Counted from the first letter of the stretch, positions 24,301-39,200 are shown. The stretch is DNA of 64,000 bases from Linnemannia schmuckeri (GCA_029449235.1 JANATG010000001.1:3720001-3784000), one strand, 5' to 3'. The notes: generated by a model from the letters alone, not told the origin. Made by a program: numbers and translations.

Positions 24301-24757
24301 AAAGAAGGGCGACTTGGGAGGTGATGATGTAGTGCAGTTGGACGATTCTGGTAGCAGCTCGACTCCCTCGACTCCAACAACACCAACGACAACGATGTGG
24401 GGTCCTTCCTCACTCTTCAAGGGCTTGCTGCCGTCTAAACGCAAGAACAAATCACGGTCTGCCAAATCCAAGGACATGAATGCCAGAGAGGTGGATGGTA
24501 GACTATCTCCAGAAGGAGGCGAGGTGTTGATCACAAGGAAGGAGGACGATGTAGTTGTGGTTGTAGTTAAAGAGCAGTCGGTCGCGTGGACGATGTTGAA
24601 GAACCAGTCATCTTGTACGATTGAGCCTCCCGCCACAGTAGAACGAGAGGCATCTCCTCCAGCACCAATTGTATCTGAACCCGCTGCTGCTGCTGCTTCA
24701 AGTTCCACGCTCTTTTATCGCGTGTTTGGAGGCCGTAGCAATAGAACCAAGACATAG
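21329..24757 (+). CDS. Large acidic, disordered protein with short coiled coil
   Basis: 1142 aa, single exon, ATG context CTACAATGCC. I recognise no family. The only well-ordered part is residues ~330-430: a basic segment (RPHLSIPRSIRFRAS…) followed by a heptad-like helix (LEIENSFLLNQNHSLTRDI, then QALKQILAQREDTIGRMKQEV), probably a coiled-coil dimerisation region. The rest is low complexity: repeated Asp/Glu runs (for example DDDEEEEEEEEE near residue 155), polyglutamine, Ser/Thr stretches, and a basic patch before the C-terminus (LLPSKRKNKSRSAKSKD). Acid runs plus a coiled coil suit a scaffold or chromatin/polarity factor, but this is not demonstrated. The long CT-rich leader suggests a regulated gene. 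Confidence 0.6.
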   Translation: MPQTHYHHEPPTTATTAIDSDNDDSFHPVATAMKELDTITASTTAATTTIGNNNNSTTMLKNDGKQEPASAAMLQSTWSALMCSAAKSETFEDMYNYECNNSSTSTGFDDHDVELEDDGEEEEEQQGMREVDCRFHLRQHRLRVQHYYSDDDEEEEEEEEEKEDEVEEVVESRETANTLDHARHHRALEHSHGGDPAEEKGVQATTTTTVTTPTTTTPILVSSSSTTDNCIDANDMSSSSPSHSVCSSASDSPNPDAEDTHSDDGIHQDGDDFSTPPPPPQPQSQQQQHIQHNSAIEISSTQHAATTTAPSTTATPPELSPKSPSRPHLSIPRSIRFRASTSTDRLSLGAGSPLGRLQVHTVNRLEIENSFLLNQNHSLTRDIQHCRQTVQALKQILAQREDTIGRMKQEVHQAHLKIKFMDSLLSGQRSSHPGQQPQQQQQQRSYQPQPQQQHGLRYQRQQQQEQQKGLEGDWKERHRQNDDYDDDGDDEVEVEEGERGVEGSKEEVRSSSLLDMYAAQDEPPFNWLLKGWDEGEMAAAEGSDCDSAADDEEEDEDEGEEDRDIPRQVRSIFSGVNDDEQYNSDEYTDDDDEEYDDDEDERGREHGRVDKPRSLDFQGSGIYHHHSQQRPLSGCSNNSRESSASSLSMSLGNNSTCILSQECNNDHEDDDDDDEDTCDTNDMNIVNGDGCVFVSGERQSSPVSLPSPALSESSMSLESQSERSNGSVTSLSCSSLISTSTSTSDASADEKEGPPQQRQHESIKASSSSTDLSSGYGTDHQGLQLPAVVPYNSSHDSGHFPAQVFTMDYEEQHLIVMDDTDMQDLETQSGTPPFSPTTTVSLLVYKNDPDPMISSSSSSSSLPANKKGLSIEIGNGLTSSATALIQVKDTSHHTPLCQPNGSHPCLGTSPPMSLPLALISRVHIETNASSTTLVSASTPSPTTTTTMAAGGSIIAHGKSIEESPSAKEVIVTAGIGTSGPVDRVVAADGIVKKGDLGGDDVVQLDDSGSSSTPSTPTTPTTTMWGPSSLFKGLLPSKRKNKSRSAKSKDMNAREVDGRLSPEGGEVLITRKEDDVVVVVVKEQSVAWTMLKNQSSCTIEPPATVEREASPPAPIVSEPAAAAASSSTLFYRVFGGRSNRTKT

Positions 24758-24985
24758 AGCTCTTTCACACAGATAGTTAGCAAATCGTTGCACATGAAAA
24801 TTCATGACTTTTTTTGTCTTTCTAATTGAACATAAGACTCGATCTGCCCTCTCTAAATGACAACTCGCCCTGACCCTATTTTCGTGATCGATTTCATTAC
24901 TTTTCTTACTTTTTTCTTTTCTTTTTTTTTTTTTTTTTTCATCAACTTTCAACAACCAATCAACAATCAACACCAATACAAAATC

Positions 24986-27166
<2,181 letters not shown>

Positions 27167-27643
27167 AAAAAAAAAAAAGTATTACTCATTCTTCCATTTT
27201 TGTTTTCCTTATGACCCACTCCTCCCTCTTATTGTTTTAGATCCACAAAAAATAAAAACTGTGAGGGTTGCTTTTTTCACCCCCATATACTGCAATGAAG
27301 AAAAACAACAACACATGAACCACAGGAATTCATGGTACATATGGTTGCTTCCAACTTCCAAGAGACGGCTCCAGTCCCAGGAGTGATTTTTTCGATGATG
27401 GGAAAAAAGAACGCGTTCTTTATGGTAGAAAGCTATGCCTGAAAGGTATTATGAAAGGATTTGAAGTAAAAGGAAAGAAATAAATAGATGGTCAAAAACA
27501 TAAAACTCAAGTCTAACAACACAATCAATTGGTTCGGGAATGAACAAAAAACACAACAAAAAAGTATACAAGAAAAGGAACGGGGTTGCGATAATACAAG
27601 TATGAAAAAAAATCTAAACTAGGAAATGGAAAAAAAAAAAAAA
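27167..27643. other. Convergent 3' intergenic region
   Basis: 477 bases between the kinase stop and the transcription-factor stop. A/T-rich with AATAAA-like sequences on both strands (for example AAAAAATAAAAAC near 27248), suitable for two convergent polyadenylation sites. No ORF. Confidence 0.5.
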
Positions 27644-30600
27644 TTACCATGTCTCCTCGGAAATGTCCTCCATCATTATCGTATCATCCACTGCGAGGCC
27701 TTCGAGGGGTGAGTTGAAGTAACTTGACGTGTCCGAGGAAAGATCTAGGGGTCCCATCGAAAGTCCATCCGTCGTGTCCGGACTGTCCACTCCTTGAAGG
27801 CCTTCTGACATTTGTCGCTGGAACAACTGTTGCTGCTGCATCTCCTGTTGCTCCGACTTGAGGTTCGGTACTGGAAGAGTCATCTCCGACAATGGACTTG
27901 CACTCGCGCTCAAGCTGCTCGCTACGCTCTGCTGCTGACGCTGCTGCTGTTGCTGTTGCGCATTGTCGTTCGGTCCTTGGCCCGTCTCCATCACTGATAG
28001 CGTTTTCTGGTAGACTTGATTCACAAGGTCGGGGGAGAACTGGAACGGTTCCTGCTTGATGTAAATTTGTTGAGACTCTGGTAGTGAAATAGGGATAAAG
28101 TGCAACGTCTTTTGTGGCTGGGGTTGCTGGGGTTGCTGGTCTGATGATGCAGACCTCTGCTGTTGTTGTTGCTGCTGCTGCTGTTGAGTCCGCTGTTGAA
28201 TGGTCTGGAAGGCCAGGTTGTTGGTCACGCCCATAGTGGTCATCGGCACTCCACCAAACGAGGTGGATCCAAAATTGCTTCCTGTAGCGCCAACTCCAAA
28301 TCCAGAAAAGTCGACACCAGACTCGGCTGCCAACGTGTCAAAGTAGTTGGGAGCCAAAGAGCCCAAGCTGTTGTTGCCTCCCAAATACTCGGCAGGTCCT
28401 CCAATGGTACTCTTGTACGACACGTGCTCCTGAGCCGTCATCAACTGCTGGTTCCATCCGTCCATGCCTCCCAGAGAGTTGGCCTGCGCGTTCCAGTAGG
28501 CATTATCTTCCTCCTCGTTCGCGCTGTGAGGGAGCTCAAAGCCAAGGATAGCGCCCAGAGATGTCGAATCAAGAGGAGAAGTACGGCCATTGTCGAACGT
28601 GATGGTGGGATTCGAGCTGTAAATGTCCGAAAGCAATGCCTTAGACTCGGGCGTTGGCTCCGACGAGCAGTTGACCACACCCTGGACTGTTGAGTTGGGT
28701 CCAGATGTCGATGCAGGGACCGCCTTGTCCGAGTCCTGCTTGAGCAATGGGCTGCCAGTGTTGGTAGGTGTGTTGGCGAGACTCGTGGCGACACTGTTGT
28801 TGTGGGTGAGCTGCCAAGGATGAGGAGAGCGTGTCCTAGAGGTCAAGACACTCTCGTGCGTCTGAGCAGGCGACGAGGGGATACACAGCGAAGGAAAGTT
28901 GGCGTTTGCTCCCGAGTTAGGAGCAAGCTTGGGACTTGACGGCGTCGAATCGGAACGGAGGTACGGATGATGCAAGTGGTGCAAGACGTGGTGGTGATCT
29001 GGATGCCTGACTTCCCGCATGATGGGGTGCGTGTTTGGAGAAGAGACAGAGAGAGGCAACGCAGCAGACGTACCCATAGGTGGGCTCTGACTCTGGCTCG
29101 GAGTATTGTTCTGGCTTTGCTCGTCCTGGTGCCTGGCAACCTGCCAGTTGTAGATGTTGTCCATGACGTCGGAGCTCTTCTTGACACCCTCGAACGCATA
29201 GTGTTGAGAGTAGGCCTTGATGACGCTCAGAGTCGAAATGAACTGTGACTTGGACTTTAGACTCTGATAGGATGTCGTGTTGGCAGTGTTGGTGAGATGC
29301 ATAATGGCAGCATGCAGGATCGCGTAGCACTGAGTGCCAAAGTTGAGACCGTACTGAGGCTGGAAACAAAGCGATCGAGAAAGTCCTGTGATCATCGAAG
29401 CGGCGAGGGTGCATCGCTCCAAGGCAGGCGAGGATTTTGGCATATCGTTCGTTGCGCGAGGATTAGAAGAGTCCATGTAAGGGTTGTGGAGAGTATGCAG
29501 GATCGAGTAAAAGTACAGATGCAGAGCGGCGACATAGGGCGAAGGAAGAGTCTTGATGGTCGACGCTTCCGAAGTCGGTGTGTACTGCAGGTGGTCGGGC
29601 AAGGAGGCCAACCAGGTGAACAAGGATTCGTCCAAGGCTGTCAAGGCAACTTCGTGGGCGTCGGGGCTGCGATATCGCTTGTTGGCGACTCTTGTAAAGT
29701 GCTTGAGGACTCCGCCAACAATCTTGCTCAACAGCAGCAGCTGGTGGAAGAGCTGTGGTGGAGAGTAATAATGCGAAAGAGAGACCGAGTTGTTTCCTGG
29801 TCCGTCATAGATGTGCTCCTGGAAAGGCAAGTCAATACTGCAGTCTCCGTCGTGAATGATGGAGGGCTTGCGGGTCGAGAGGGCGAGAAGGCGATCGTTC
29901 ATGTAGCAGGTCCACCAGATACAACGGCGGGTCTCCTTTTCATCGTCAGGCAAGCCCAAGTGTGAGCAACTCTTGTGGAGATCAAGAAGCTGAGCCATAC
30001 GGACAGCCATACTGTGATAGGTGTGACGCTGGGTCGAGTTATCCTCCAGCTGGGCCAAGAAGAGCAGAGCTTGGACTGTCGATAGACGAGGAGCCATCAG
30101 GAAGGCAGGCAACATTGCCTGAGCACGCTCCAAAAACAGCTGACCGGCAGTTTCTGGTTTCTCCGGATCCGATCGAAGGACCAACCAGGCCGAATATCGA
30201 GAGGCGTACGCAAAGAGGGCGTTCAGGAGAAGGAGTGAAGGGGTGCTGTTTGGATCATGCAGCTGCTGGAGAAAGATGCCCTTGTGAACAATGGGCCAGA
30301 TCGGGTATCGGTATGTGAAGTAGGTGTCGACAAGATGATCCCGGATTTCGATACTTGGAAGGTCGGTCGATCGCGTTGGCAGGGACAAATCCGAGGGGAG
30401 GCTCATCTCCGTGGGGACGGTGGTGCGGTTCTCGACTTTTTTCTCGACCACGAGGTCGTAGGCCTTTCTTGAGGTCTGGTTGGTGGTGTCGGTCAACTTG
30501 AGGGACTCCATGATGTAGACTAGGGTGTTGTGGGTATGTTTGCTCTCCAGGTCATCGATGCAAGTGTTGATATCCTGGATTGAGTTTGTTGGCGGAGATT

Positions 30601-31354
30601 GGACCAACATTGGCGTTTGGCTGAGACTGTGGCTTTGGCTAGGGATGAAGCTCTGGTTCTGATTTTGCTGCTGTTGCTGCTGTTGCTGCTGTTGTTGGTG
30701 CTGCTGTTGCTGCTGCTGCTGTTGTTGTTGTTGCTGCTGCTGCTGCAAATGTTGCTGTTGCTGCTGTTGTTGTTGTAACTGCTGCTGCAACTGCTGCTGG
30801 AACTGCAGCTGCCTGTTGTGCTCCTGAAGTTGCTGCTGCTGTTGTAATTGCTGCTGCTGCTGCAGTATCTCTTGAGCTCCGGGCGCCTGGAGAAAGCCAG
30901 GGAATAAAGGAGGAGGCAAAGATTGCGCCTGCATTGGTTCTCGCTGAAGAGGAGGCGCTTGTTGTGATTGCTGGTTAGGGTGAGGACTAGCGTTCTGCGA
31001 GCCTAGATATGATGAAAAAGGCATAAGCGTGGCCATGTGCGCCGAGAGAGAGAGAGAGGGTAAACAAAGGGGTCAATGAGTCGACCCGATCATGCCAATG
31101 ATTCACCCGAGATATTCCTCTTGGAGCGGGCTATTCTGCCCCTGTTCATTCCTCCTTCAAGAAGGAAGTACCAGGATTTGTTTAAAAGTACTTTACAAAT
31201 TTCCATCCTTGCTCTTTCACAAAGGTCAAAAAAGATGTTGAAAAGATACATAACAAGCATTCCCATAAAAAAAGTCAGAGATAGCAGGAAAATGTTACGA
31301 AGTACAAAACTAACTTTTGTTCATGAATGAAAAAAGACAAGGAAACCGCATCAA

Positions 31355-31406
<52 letters not shown>

Positions 31407-32129
31407 ACCAGTCTTACGAGAAGTATGAAGGGTCGAGTCGTCCTGTTTTTGCCACTCGTCCAAGGGGATACCGTACTTGCCAATGTCCTTGACTTGAATC
31501 TTGGTCTTGTTGTTGTTGTCGTGGTGGTGGTCGTTGTTCTTATGGTGTTTAGAGTCCCTGCGAAGCGGCGAAGGCTTGACGACGTCCGAGGGCTCCTGCT
31601 TGATGTAGGGCGAGTGTGAGTCCTTGTTGTGGTGGACATGATGGGCGTGATGATGGACTCTGTGGACGACGTGCTGATGGTGCGACTGATGCGACTTTGA
31701 GTAAGGATGAGGCGAGTGTGGGTGGGAAGGGGTGGAGGCTTGAGAGTTTTCTGCGGAGGACGAGTTGGAGGCTGGAGCCGAGGCCGCTTCGATTGTTGAC
31801 TTTTGTGAGGTTGAGGAGTTATTTGCTGTTGACGCTGTTGTTGCAGCAGCGGTTGTTGTAGCGGGTGCGTGCTCGTCGTGGGCCGAGGAGGAGGAGTTGT
31901 GGTGGTCGTGGTCGTCCTTGCTGCCGGCGGATGCGTTGTAGATGCAGCTGCGGTCGCTCTTTTTGCATGACTTGCAAGGCTTTTGTCCGTCGCACTTGAT
32001 CTTTTGGCGGCGGCACTCTGAGCAAGCTTGCTGGATGCGGACACGCTGTCGCTTCTTCCAAGGGTCCTCCGAGTATAGGTTGACGAAGGACACTTGGGGC
32101 AGGGTCGGAGTCGCAGGTGCCGTGGGCAT
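27644..32129 (-). CDS. Zn2Cys6 transcription factor with fungal-specific TF domain
   Basis: Nuclear DNA-binding regulator. Two exons (complement 31409-32129 and 27644-31002; 406-bp intron) give 1359 aa. I splice at TCTAG|GC because it joins KTG to SQNASPHP in frame with a polypyrimidine stretch upstream, rather than using the ATG at 31036. The zinc cluster CSECRRQKIKCDGQKPCKSC…C (Cys 36 to 62) has standard spacing. A His/Ser-rich linker and polyglutamine blocks follow. The fungal transcription-factor domain (PF04082-like: YFTYRYPIWPIVHKGIFLQQ…TRRCIWWTCYMNDRLLAL…D.DCSIDLPF) is of the XlnR/carbon-catabolism general type. The C-terminal ~500 residues are Ser/Gln-rich, ending in an acidic tail (DDTIMMEDISEETW) that may activate transcription. 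Target genes unknown. Confidence 0.9.
30661..30876 (-). repeat. Long glutamine-codon repeat in the transcription factor
   Basis: About 200 bases of CAG/CAA codons (read on the minus strand) encode almost continuous glutamine with a few His, Leu and Asn. It is a mixed CAA/CAG tract, so less prone to slippage than a pure repeat. Polyglutamine of this length is common in fungal activators and can tune activity or phase behaviour. Confidence 0.85.
31357..31402. repeat. Poly-A tract (poly-T in sense) beside the TF donor site
   Basis: About 46 A on the + strand, which on the coding strand is a T run starting immediately after the donor GTAAGG of the transcription-factor intron. A pyrimidine tract at the 5' rather than 3' end of an intron is unusual and is a likely length polymorphism. 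Confidence 0.85.
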
Positions 32130-33254
32130 GGTTGGCCAAACAAAGGAGGAGTTGGTAGGTGGAAAAAAGTGACGAGGTGCGAAATCAAAAGGGAACTAGG
32201 GTCAAACAGTCGGGGCTAGTAAAAAGTAAAAACACATTTCACACAAAAAAAAAAAGCGAGAAAAGATTAACAAACAAGTTCAGTCAAGCTGGCTTTTTCT
32301 TTTCTTTGCCAGAGCTAGATTGATTAACTAGGTGTGGAAAAATCGATTACTGAGTTACATAAAAAGAATACAGAGGCAAAGAGTAAAAAAGAGCATTGTT
32401 GCTTTGTTCACCTTGTTTGCTGCATGCAGTTCACCAAGTGTGTATAGAGAAGTGTCGGTGCTCGCTCGATGGTTCTTATTCTTTTTTTATTACGGCTGTT
32501 CTTTTCTTTTTTTTGTTGATGCTGTCGTTAAAGTTGTTGTTATTGTTGTTTGTCTGGTTGTTTGCCTTTGCTTTTGTTGTTTGTGTAGCAGAGAGTAGCG
32601 TTTGTTGTTGTTGCTTGTTGTTGCTCAGTGCGTGCGAAGTGAAGGGACGGGTGAGGGGAGTGAGTATAAAAAAAAGAGTAAGAGTGGACTGGGCTGAGTT
32701 GAGTGTGAGTGTGAGGAGTAGTAAAAGTGATGAGAAAAAGGAGGATGAGAACGGAGGAGAGTGTGATGGTATGGTGAATGAACAAAGAGGCTAAGAAAGA
32801 GAGAAGAAAGAACAAGAAGAGGAAGAGATGGGTGTGTGGTGGCGTGAAAAGAAAAGACAGAAAGAGACCTTTGAGTGGTGCGAATACTGACTGACTCTTG
32901 TTTGTTTGCAATTGAATGCTGGGTTAAAGTAAACTCTCGCTGTAGGCTTAACATCTACCAAGCCAATTTTAGTATCTCTACGCAGCAGCAGCAGTCATGT
33001 TATTGCAATTTTACTCACAATCAATTATAAAAAAAATATTTTTTCCACTCCCACCACTCACACCACTCATCATCGTTTCTTTCTCCCATTCACTCAAGCC
33101 AGCCAGATCCAGCCAGGTCCTTCTCGTCCTTCTTTTTTCTCTCTCCTCTTCTTTTCTTTATGTTATGTTCTAGGGCACGTTCATTTTTTTTTTTCTTTTT
33201 GTCGCTGTAATCGTATCTGATCGTTGTTGCTGTTGGGTGTGATATGAGTATCAT
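32130..33254 (-). promoter_or_regulatory. Upstream region / leader of the transcription factor
   Basis: On the minus strand, 32640-32900 is C/T-rich, matching leaders of other large regulatory genes in the window. No coding region is supported. Assigned by position only. Confidence 0.35.
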
Positions 33255-36200
33255 TTGCAAGTCCTCCTCCTCTGTCTTCGTCTTTCATTCACACTCATAT
33301 TCATATTTCATTCAATTCAATCTGCCCGAGACACTGCAGTCCGTTCGGCCAAACAGGGTTTTCTTTCACTAACAGCTTTCTCGTCACCCTCTTTTTCTAA
33401 CAATGCTCTCTTTTCGTTTCTCTCTTTCATTCTTTCTTCATTCGATACACAAACAAAAGGCCGCACTCCAATTGTTCGTTCAAATAGATATTCTTCGACT
33501 AATCCCCGTAAATGCAACAGACAAAAGAAGAGAAAATGTCACATTTTTTTTCACCGCCAGCCTGGACCACTACCACTAGCTGTCATGACGGGGCTTCAAG
33601 TTCAAGTGTCTGGTATGATCCTCGCTCACTCGCCTCGCCTCACTTCAAAGCCAACACCAAAAGGTTCCACCCATTCTTGCTCCCCATAGTCAAAAACAGT
33701 CGTGGCAAATCAAGCAGCCATTCACAATCCCCAATTGCTGGTTCACAAATATGGGTAAGGAGCCTGTCCACCCCATCACTATTTGTTCATTAACTGCCTC
33801 ACGCATCATAACGATCATTATCATTTCCAAGTCATACTCATTCAGGTGCCCTTCCCTCCTCAATTTCTTATTTTTTCGTTATAGCCCTTGGTGAAGGAAA
33901 CAATTCGCTTCTCACTAAAATGTCACCCAAGCCTAACACTCCCTCCTCAAAACCACAATCGAAAATGAAGTGTTCGATTATGTTGTCATCGGTGGTGCCT
34001 GGATCGATCGTCTTTTGTATTCTTGCTGTCCGAGGGTCAATGACAAAAACGAAAAGAAAAAGGAAAGATAAACAACGACGACAACAATCTAAAAGGTTGG
34101 GGATGAGGCAAGTGTGAGTACGTATTATCGCCGCACTCGACATCGCGCCATTCATAAAGGATCGATTTGGGTGAGTGAGTGTATCTATCTATCTATCTTT
34201 TCATTGTTGACGCCCTTTCCCTCTCTTCTCTGTCTGTGTCTTGTTCAATTGCTCCAATGTCCCAATGGTCTCACTTTGTTTGCATTTGTCACCCAAAAGT
34301 GAAAAAGAAAATCGGCATTTCTTTGCCCATTCTGGCCCATATTACACTTAGTATTATTGTTTGCTCTGCTCATGTCACAGGCAAGGGCGAATGAATGGAT
34401 GAATCGAAGAAGAAAAAAAACGAGGGGTATTTGGGCAAGGGTACCATCCCGCTCTCCTCTCGTATCCAAAACCGACGGACAAAAGAAAAATGCAATAGTC
34501 AGCATCAACACCAAGAGAGTCCCACTTTAGCACCATCATCATCAAAAACCCCATGTCCTTTTGCCCATGTTTTTTCTTTTCTTTTCTTGACTGACTCCTC
34601 TCGTTCTCCTGTCGTTCTTGTTAGCGGAGGGACAAGGTTCGGAAGTAAAAAGGAAATAAGCACATGATCAGCAAATCCGTGATCTCAAGAGTGTGCTCTT
34701 TAGAAATAGAAGAAGAGTCTTCCTTCTTTCCTTTCTTCTACCTGACTAAGCTGCCCGTGCCTATTAACAATAGTGTTCTCGGACCGAACTAACAATCATG
34801 TCCGCACTGCAAAACTAAGGATTACCCATCACCATCATCATTCTTTAACTTTTTTTTTGTGGTTTGCTCTTTACGACGATTGGGTACTCTTTCTTCTTGC
34901 TTGGTTAATCGGGGAAAGAAAAAAAGTCGCCCTTTGGCAGATCGTCCCACCCACTTTTTTACTTCCTGCTCTCTTCCTGTTGGCTGTGGCTTTTTGCGGG
35001 ATCGGAGGATCGAGGGACCGACAAGGGACAAGAAGGAAGGGAAGGAGAGACAGCGCGAAATACAATACAAGCTTTTTTTCGCTTTAGCATCGTCGATGAG
35101 CATTGGGCATCGCCCAAAAATAAATCAAACTTGTTGGGTGGAGATGAGAGTGGGGACTCGTCTCTTTTCTGTATTACTGCGTTGCAGGCTGGTGGGACTG
35201 AATAGTTTAGAACTTTTTCAGTGGGGAAGCAGTACATACACACAGAGAGAGAGGGCTGTCGCTTACTCTCCCACGCATGCACCCCACCCATTACCCCTCC
35301 TTTTCTTGTCCATGCAAAACAACATGGATCTGCGGCTTTTTTTTTCTTCTCGATCTCCCCTCCCCTCGGTGAGAGTCTGGCCCTTTTTGTCACTTTGCAT
35401 TTCATTTCTCGTTATCTCTTCAAGGTGAACGGTAGCGAGAAGCAAAGTTTGAACAAGAACAAGAAACTCGATTCATTTCAAGACAACACGCATGTTGCAA
35501 ACAGCCGTATTGACACCCAAAAACAGAAAGACAGCTGGACAGATACAGCAAAAAAAAATTGTGTTAATGGAGAGTGTCTCCCTCTCTCTCACTCTCTCTG
35601 CGTGTGTGTGTTGGATGCAAATCCAAACCTTCGGGCGGTTGAGTCCAGGCAAAGCAAGTTCAGCAGCAGCAGAACGGCATATATAGATCGCAGTAGAGTA
35701 AGGTAAAGGGCAAAAGGCATTTTGTTTACCCTCTTTTTGTCTCATGCCAAGAGAGACAAGAAAGTCATTGCCGCTCGAAAAAAGGCGATAAAAATGCGCC
35801 ACCAAGACATACAATAAGCCTGTCAAGTTGAGACATGATAAACAGCCTCGGTCCTGACCAGTCAGCGATCCGAGATCCCAGTCTTCTTTCTTGTATCGCT
35901 CATCCCACTTGCTCTCGTTTTTTGCCTCTTGTCTTTTTTTCATGGCCAACCGCAACGACGATACGAAAGGCCCAAATACGAATCGTACAACCCCAAAAAG
36001 GTCAGACTTTTTTGAACAGTTGGTCCTTCAGCGGGGGTTCTCACTTCAGAAGTAAGAAAGGGTGAGAAAGAAGGGAGGAGGAGCGGTTACCCAGAAACAC
36101 GATCGGATGTGGGCCCTCCTCTTTCACCAGGCGGAGTCGAAAGACAATTCAAAATAAAGGCCGCAATCCTAGCCCAGCTTGTCAAAACACACATACAGAA

Positions 36201-39200
36201 ACCTTTATTTGCTCAAATGTCTCGCATCGCGACCCATGGATTGTTTATTTGTTTGCTTGGCTCGGCACTTGGCCATAGGACAGAACGGACATCTGGCCAT
36301 CTTTTTCTTTCCCTTTCTTCTTCTCTCTTGGTTATGTCTTGGACCTTGAACGGTGATGTTTTGACATCCGCTGTTGACACGTCAGGAACGTACCCTCCCA
36401 TACGTACCTCATCCTCTGACTGCGTCTCAAACCAGCGGCGGTATCAATATTTGTATGCAAAACGAAGAACAAAAAATAGGCAAGAGAAGGGGGACCATGG
36501 GTACAAGTCCGTGTGGTATTTTTGTTCTAATGCAAGGGAACTGTCTGTGCCTCGTCTCTTGGCCCAGCCTGCGCTATGACTTGGACGGGCGGGCATTGAG
36601 GTATATTTTTGGGAGGTTGTCTTTATTTTTTATTTTATGGACACGGATACATAGAAGTAATTTCCTTCTTTGACTTTGCTGCAGGGTTTTGTATGGTGAA
36701 CAGAGGACACTGACCATTGTCTTTTTTCGCATACGAGTAACAAATACCACCTCATGAAGTAGAGCTTCTCGTTTTTTCAAAGATGCAGAGCAATTCCGGT
36801 GAACGACAACTGTTTCGCACGTTTAACATTTTGATACAGAAGTATATGGTAATAAGCGTCTCATCTAGAACAAAAGGAGGAAGAGTGAGGCGATCCTTCT
36901 TTATTTTGCAGGAGGTGTTTTGTCTTTTTTGGTATTGTTTTACTTGTTTGTTTGTTTGCGACGACACCGTACCAAGTATCAGCAACACTTTTCCTCTCGT
37001 TATGCTACTGAAGGAATGTACCAGGTTGTTCATAGCGGCCGTGTTTTTTATTGGGTACTAGGTGAGGCGCGATGTGTACAAATTTCAAATACTGAACATC
37101 TTTTGTACTGAATTTCTGTTCTCAAATAAAATCACATATGATGTCTTCTTTAGCTATCTTCAACTATCTTATGCTCAATTGCTTTCCTAAGATCGTGCAC
37201 GATAGGTCCTACGGTCGCCTTCCTTCGCTCTTTCTTATATGCTTGCTACATTCATGGCGACCACTTACCACTGCAAAAGGGTCTAACTCGTTGATTCAAT
37301 TGCACTTCGACTAACAAACAATCGTGCCATTTTTATATCTCAAACAGTATACCTTCACCGATAGGCCAAGAATCTTGGGTGGTAACCAAATCCCACATTG
37401 GCTTGTTAGGGAAGTGAAAATATGGACCTGGATATAATGCGCATATAGCTCATAAGGACGACGGCCATATGGGCTGTGCTTTTTCCTTGTCTTTTTCGGA
37501 CTGGTGGAGGATATCCCGACCTGTAATCGTTGTACTCCAAGATGGGGCTCTTTTCATTCTCACCATTGATCAATGTCGCATTCAAGCACTTTAAATCATG
37601 GGCAACGCGCTTTAAAAGAAGGCCTAGTGCTCTCCGATTGAAATTGCCCGTCATCATCGCTTCTTATTAATCGCTGAATCACTCATGTTTTTCCCGAAAA
37701 ACTTCATCTGCTGCTCCTGGACCTTTGTCGATAAACGAGATCCATCTATTTGTGCAACTCTGCAGGGTAAGCCATGATTGTTTAGGAGGTGTGGGGACTG
37801 TCTTAATAAAAAAAAAGTCATAAGAGATGGTGGATTTCGCTTGTCTTCTTTCGGGTTCTTTGAGCCGTCCGATTTTCTTAAAGGCTGCCTGTGTTGACAC
37901 ACTGATTGATAGAACGACGCTTTTGTTTCCTGCACAGAAGCTATTACGTGGATGTCCAAGGTGGTTACGCTCAGCCATTTCCTCTCTTTTTTTTTATCAA
38001 ATCTCGATCACCCTTCGTTCAATGACTATAGTCTCTTTTTGAGCACTATTCGCTTAAAAGAGACTGAACGAAGTTGGCGATGGAGCTACTGATCGGGGAC
38101 GTTGTTTCTCACTTGTTTTACATATTGCGTTGAAGCGGACAATATTCCACGTGGACAATATTGAACGTTGGCACAAGATCGCAAAAAAAAATGCGAGAGA
38201 GGAGAGACAGGGGGAGGCGATGAGAGACTGTGTAAGGCACAGAAACGCAAACATGGACATGTGGTTCTACCATCCATTCTAGTCTTTGAATTTGGTGCCG
38301 TTTTATTATTTTTGCGATGATGTCGTATCAAACAAAAGCAATACCTTTATTGCTTTCTCTCCCCGTTATTTCAAGAGATACGATGATTCTGTCGACTTGC
38401 TAACTTCTTTTAACGTTGTATTGCAACACACTCGATGATCCGGAAAATTAGCACTCAAACATCCTCTTTTCGATTTAAAAATTCCTTTGTTTTTACGCGT
38501 CATCGTAACAAACCGTTCGAGCCCCTTTACGCGTTACATGCAGCTATTTTTCGCGAGCGATTTTTGCTGGCGGACCTAACCCTTGTGGAGGAGACTTGTC
38601 ATTAAGACGTATTGTTGAAATCTAAAATTATGCATACTTCTGCACTTTATCTAAGATAATAAACGTTTCTTGTCACACAGCGATTGTAAGACTTTTTTGG
38701 AGTCAACGGAGAACTCCTTGGCACAAACATTTTTTTCTTCGACAGCGACATGGCATAATGTCTTCAAAGTCGCCTCTTTGTTTGACACATTGACAAGTTG
38801 TTTCTGTCTTCTCGATGTTCCTCGACAACAACTTTCTTGTTTAGCCTGTTTTGACGAGGGATGTAGCACTGATTAATTGGCTATCAACTGAACTTTCAGG
38901 GGGATAGATTGTTAGGTCCAGGAGTAAACTTGCTCTCCATCACCCTTTCGCCACCAGATTATTCATGCTGTTGTCCGATAACAGCTTCAGCTGATTTATT
39001 TTTGATAGTCTCGTATGCGAATAGACTTGCTCTCTCTACCTTTTTTTTCCTGCTTTTATTTACTGGGATGCCGAATTGACTTCAAAATAAACTCTCATGT
39101 ATGAACAAAAAAAAAAAAAAAAAGATAAATGAATAGCTTCATCATCTCTCCATTGCGCATTTTACACACACATAAATCAGCGGTTACACCTCTTTTGTAA

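Noticed and set aside
22865..24708. Minus-strand ORFs antisense to the acidic protein
   Set aside because: Serine and valine runs are translations of Asp/Glu and Ser/Thr codon repeats on the opposite strand.
31034..31036. ATG at 31036 (-) as an independent start for the TF domain protein
   Set aside because: The zinc-cluster exon immediately upstream ends at a good donor and splices in frame at TCTAG (31003), downstream of this ATG. A single two-exon gene explains both.
33961..34010. FDYVVIGG frame resembling an FAD-oxidoreductase start
   Set aside because: Only eight residues match the typical motif; no Rossmann continuation follows and no exon structure could be built.
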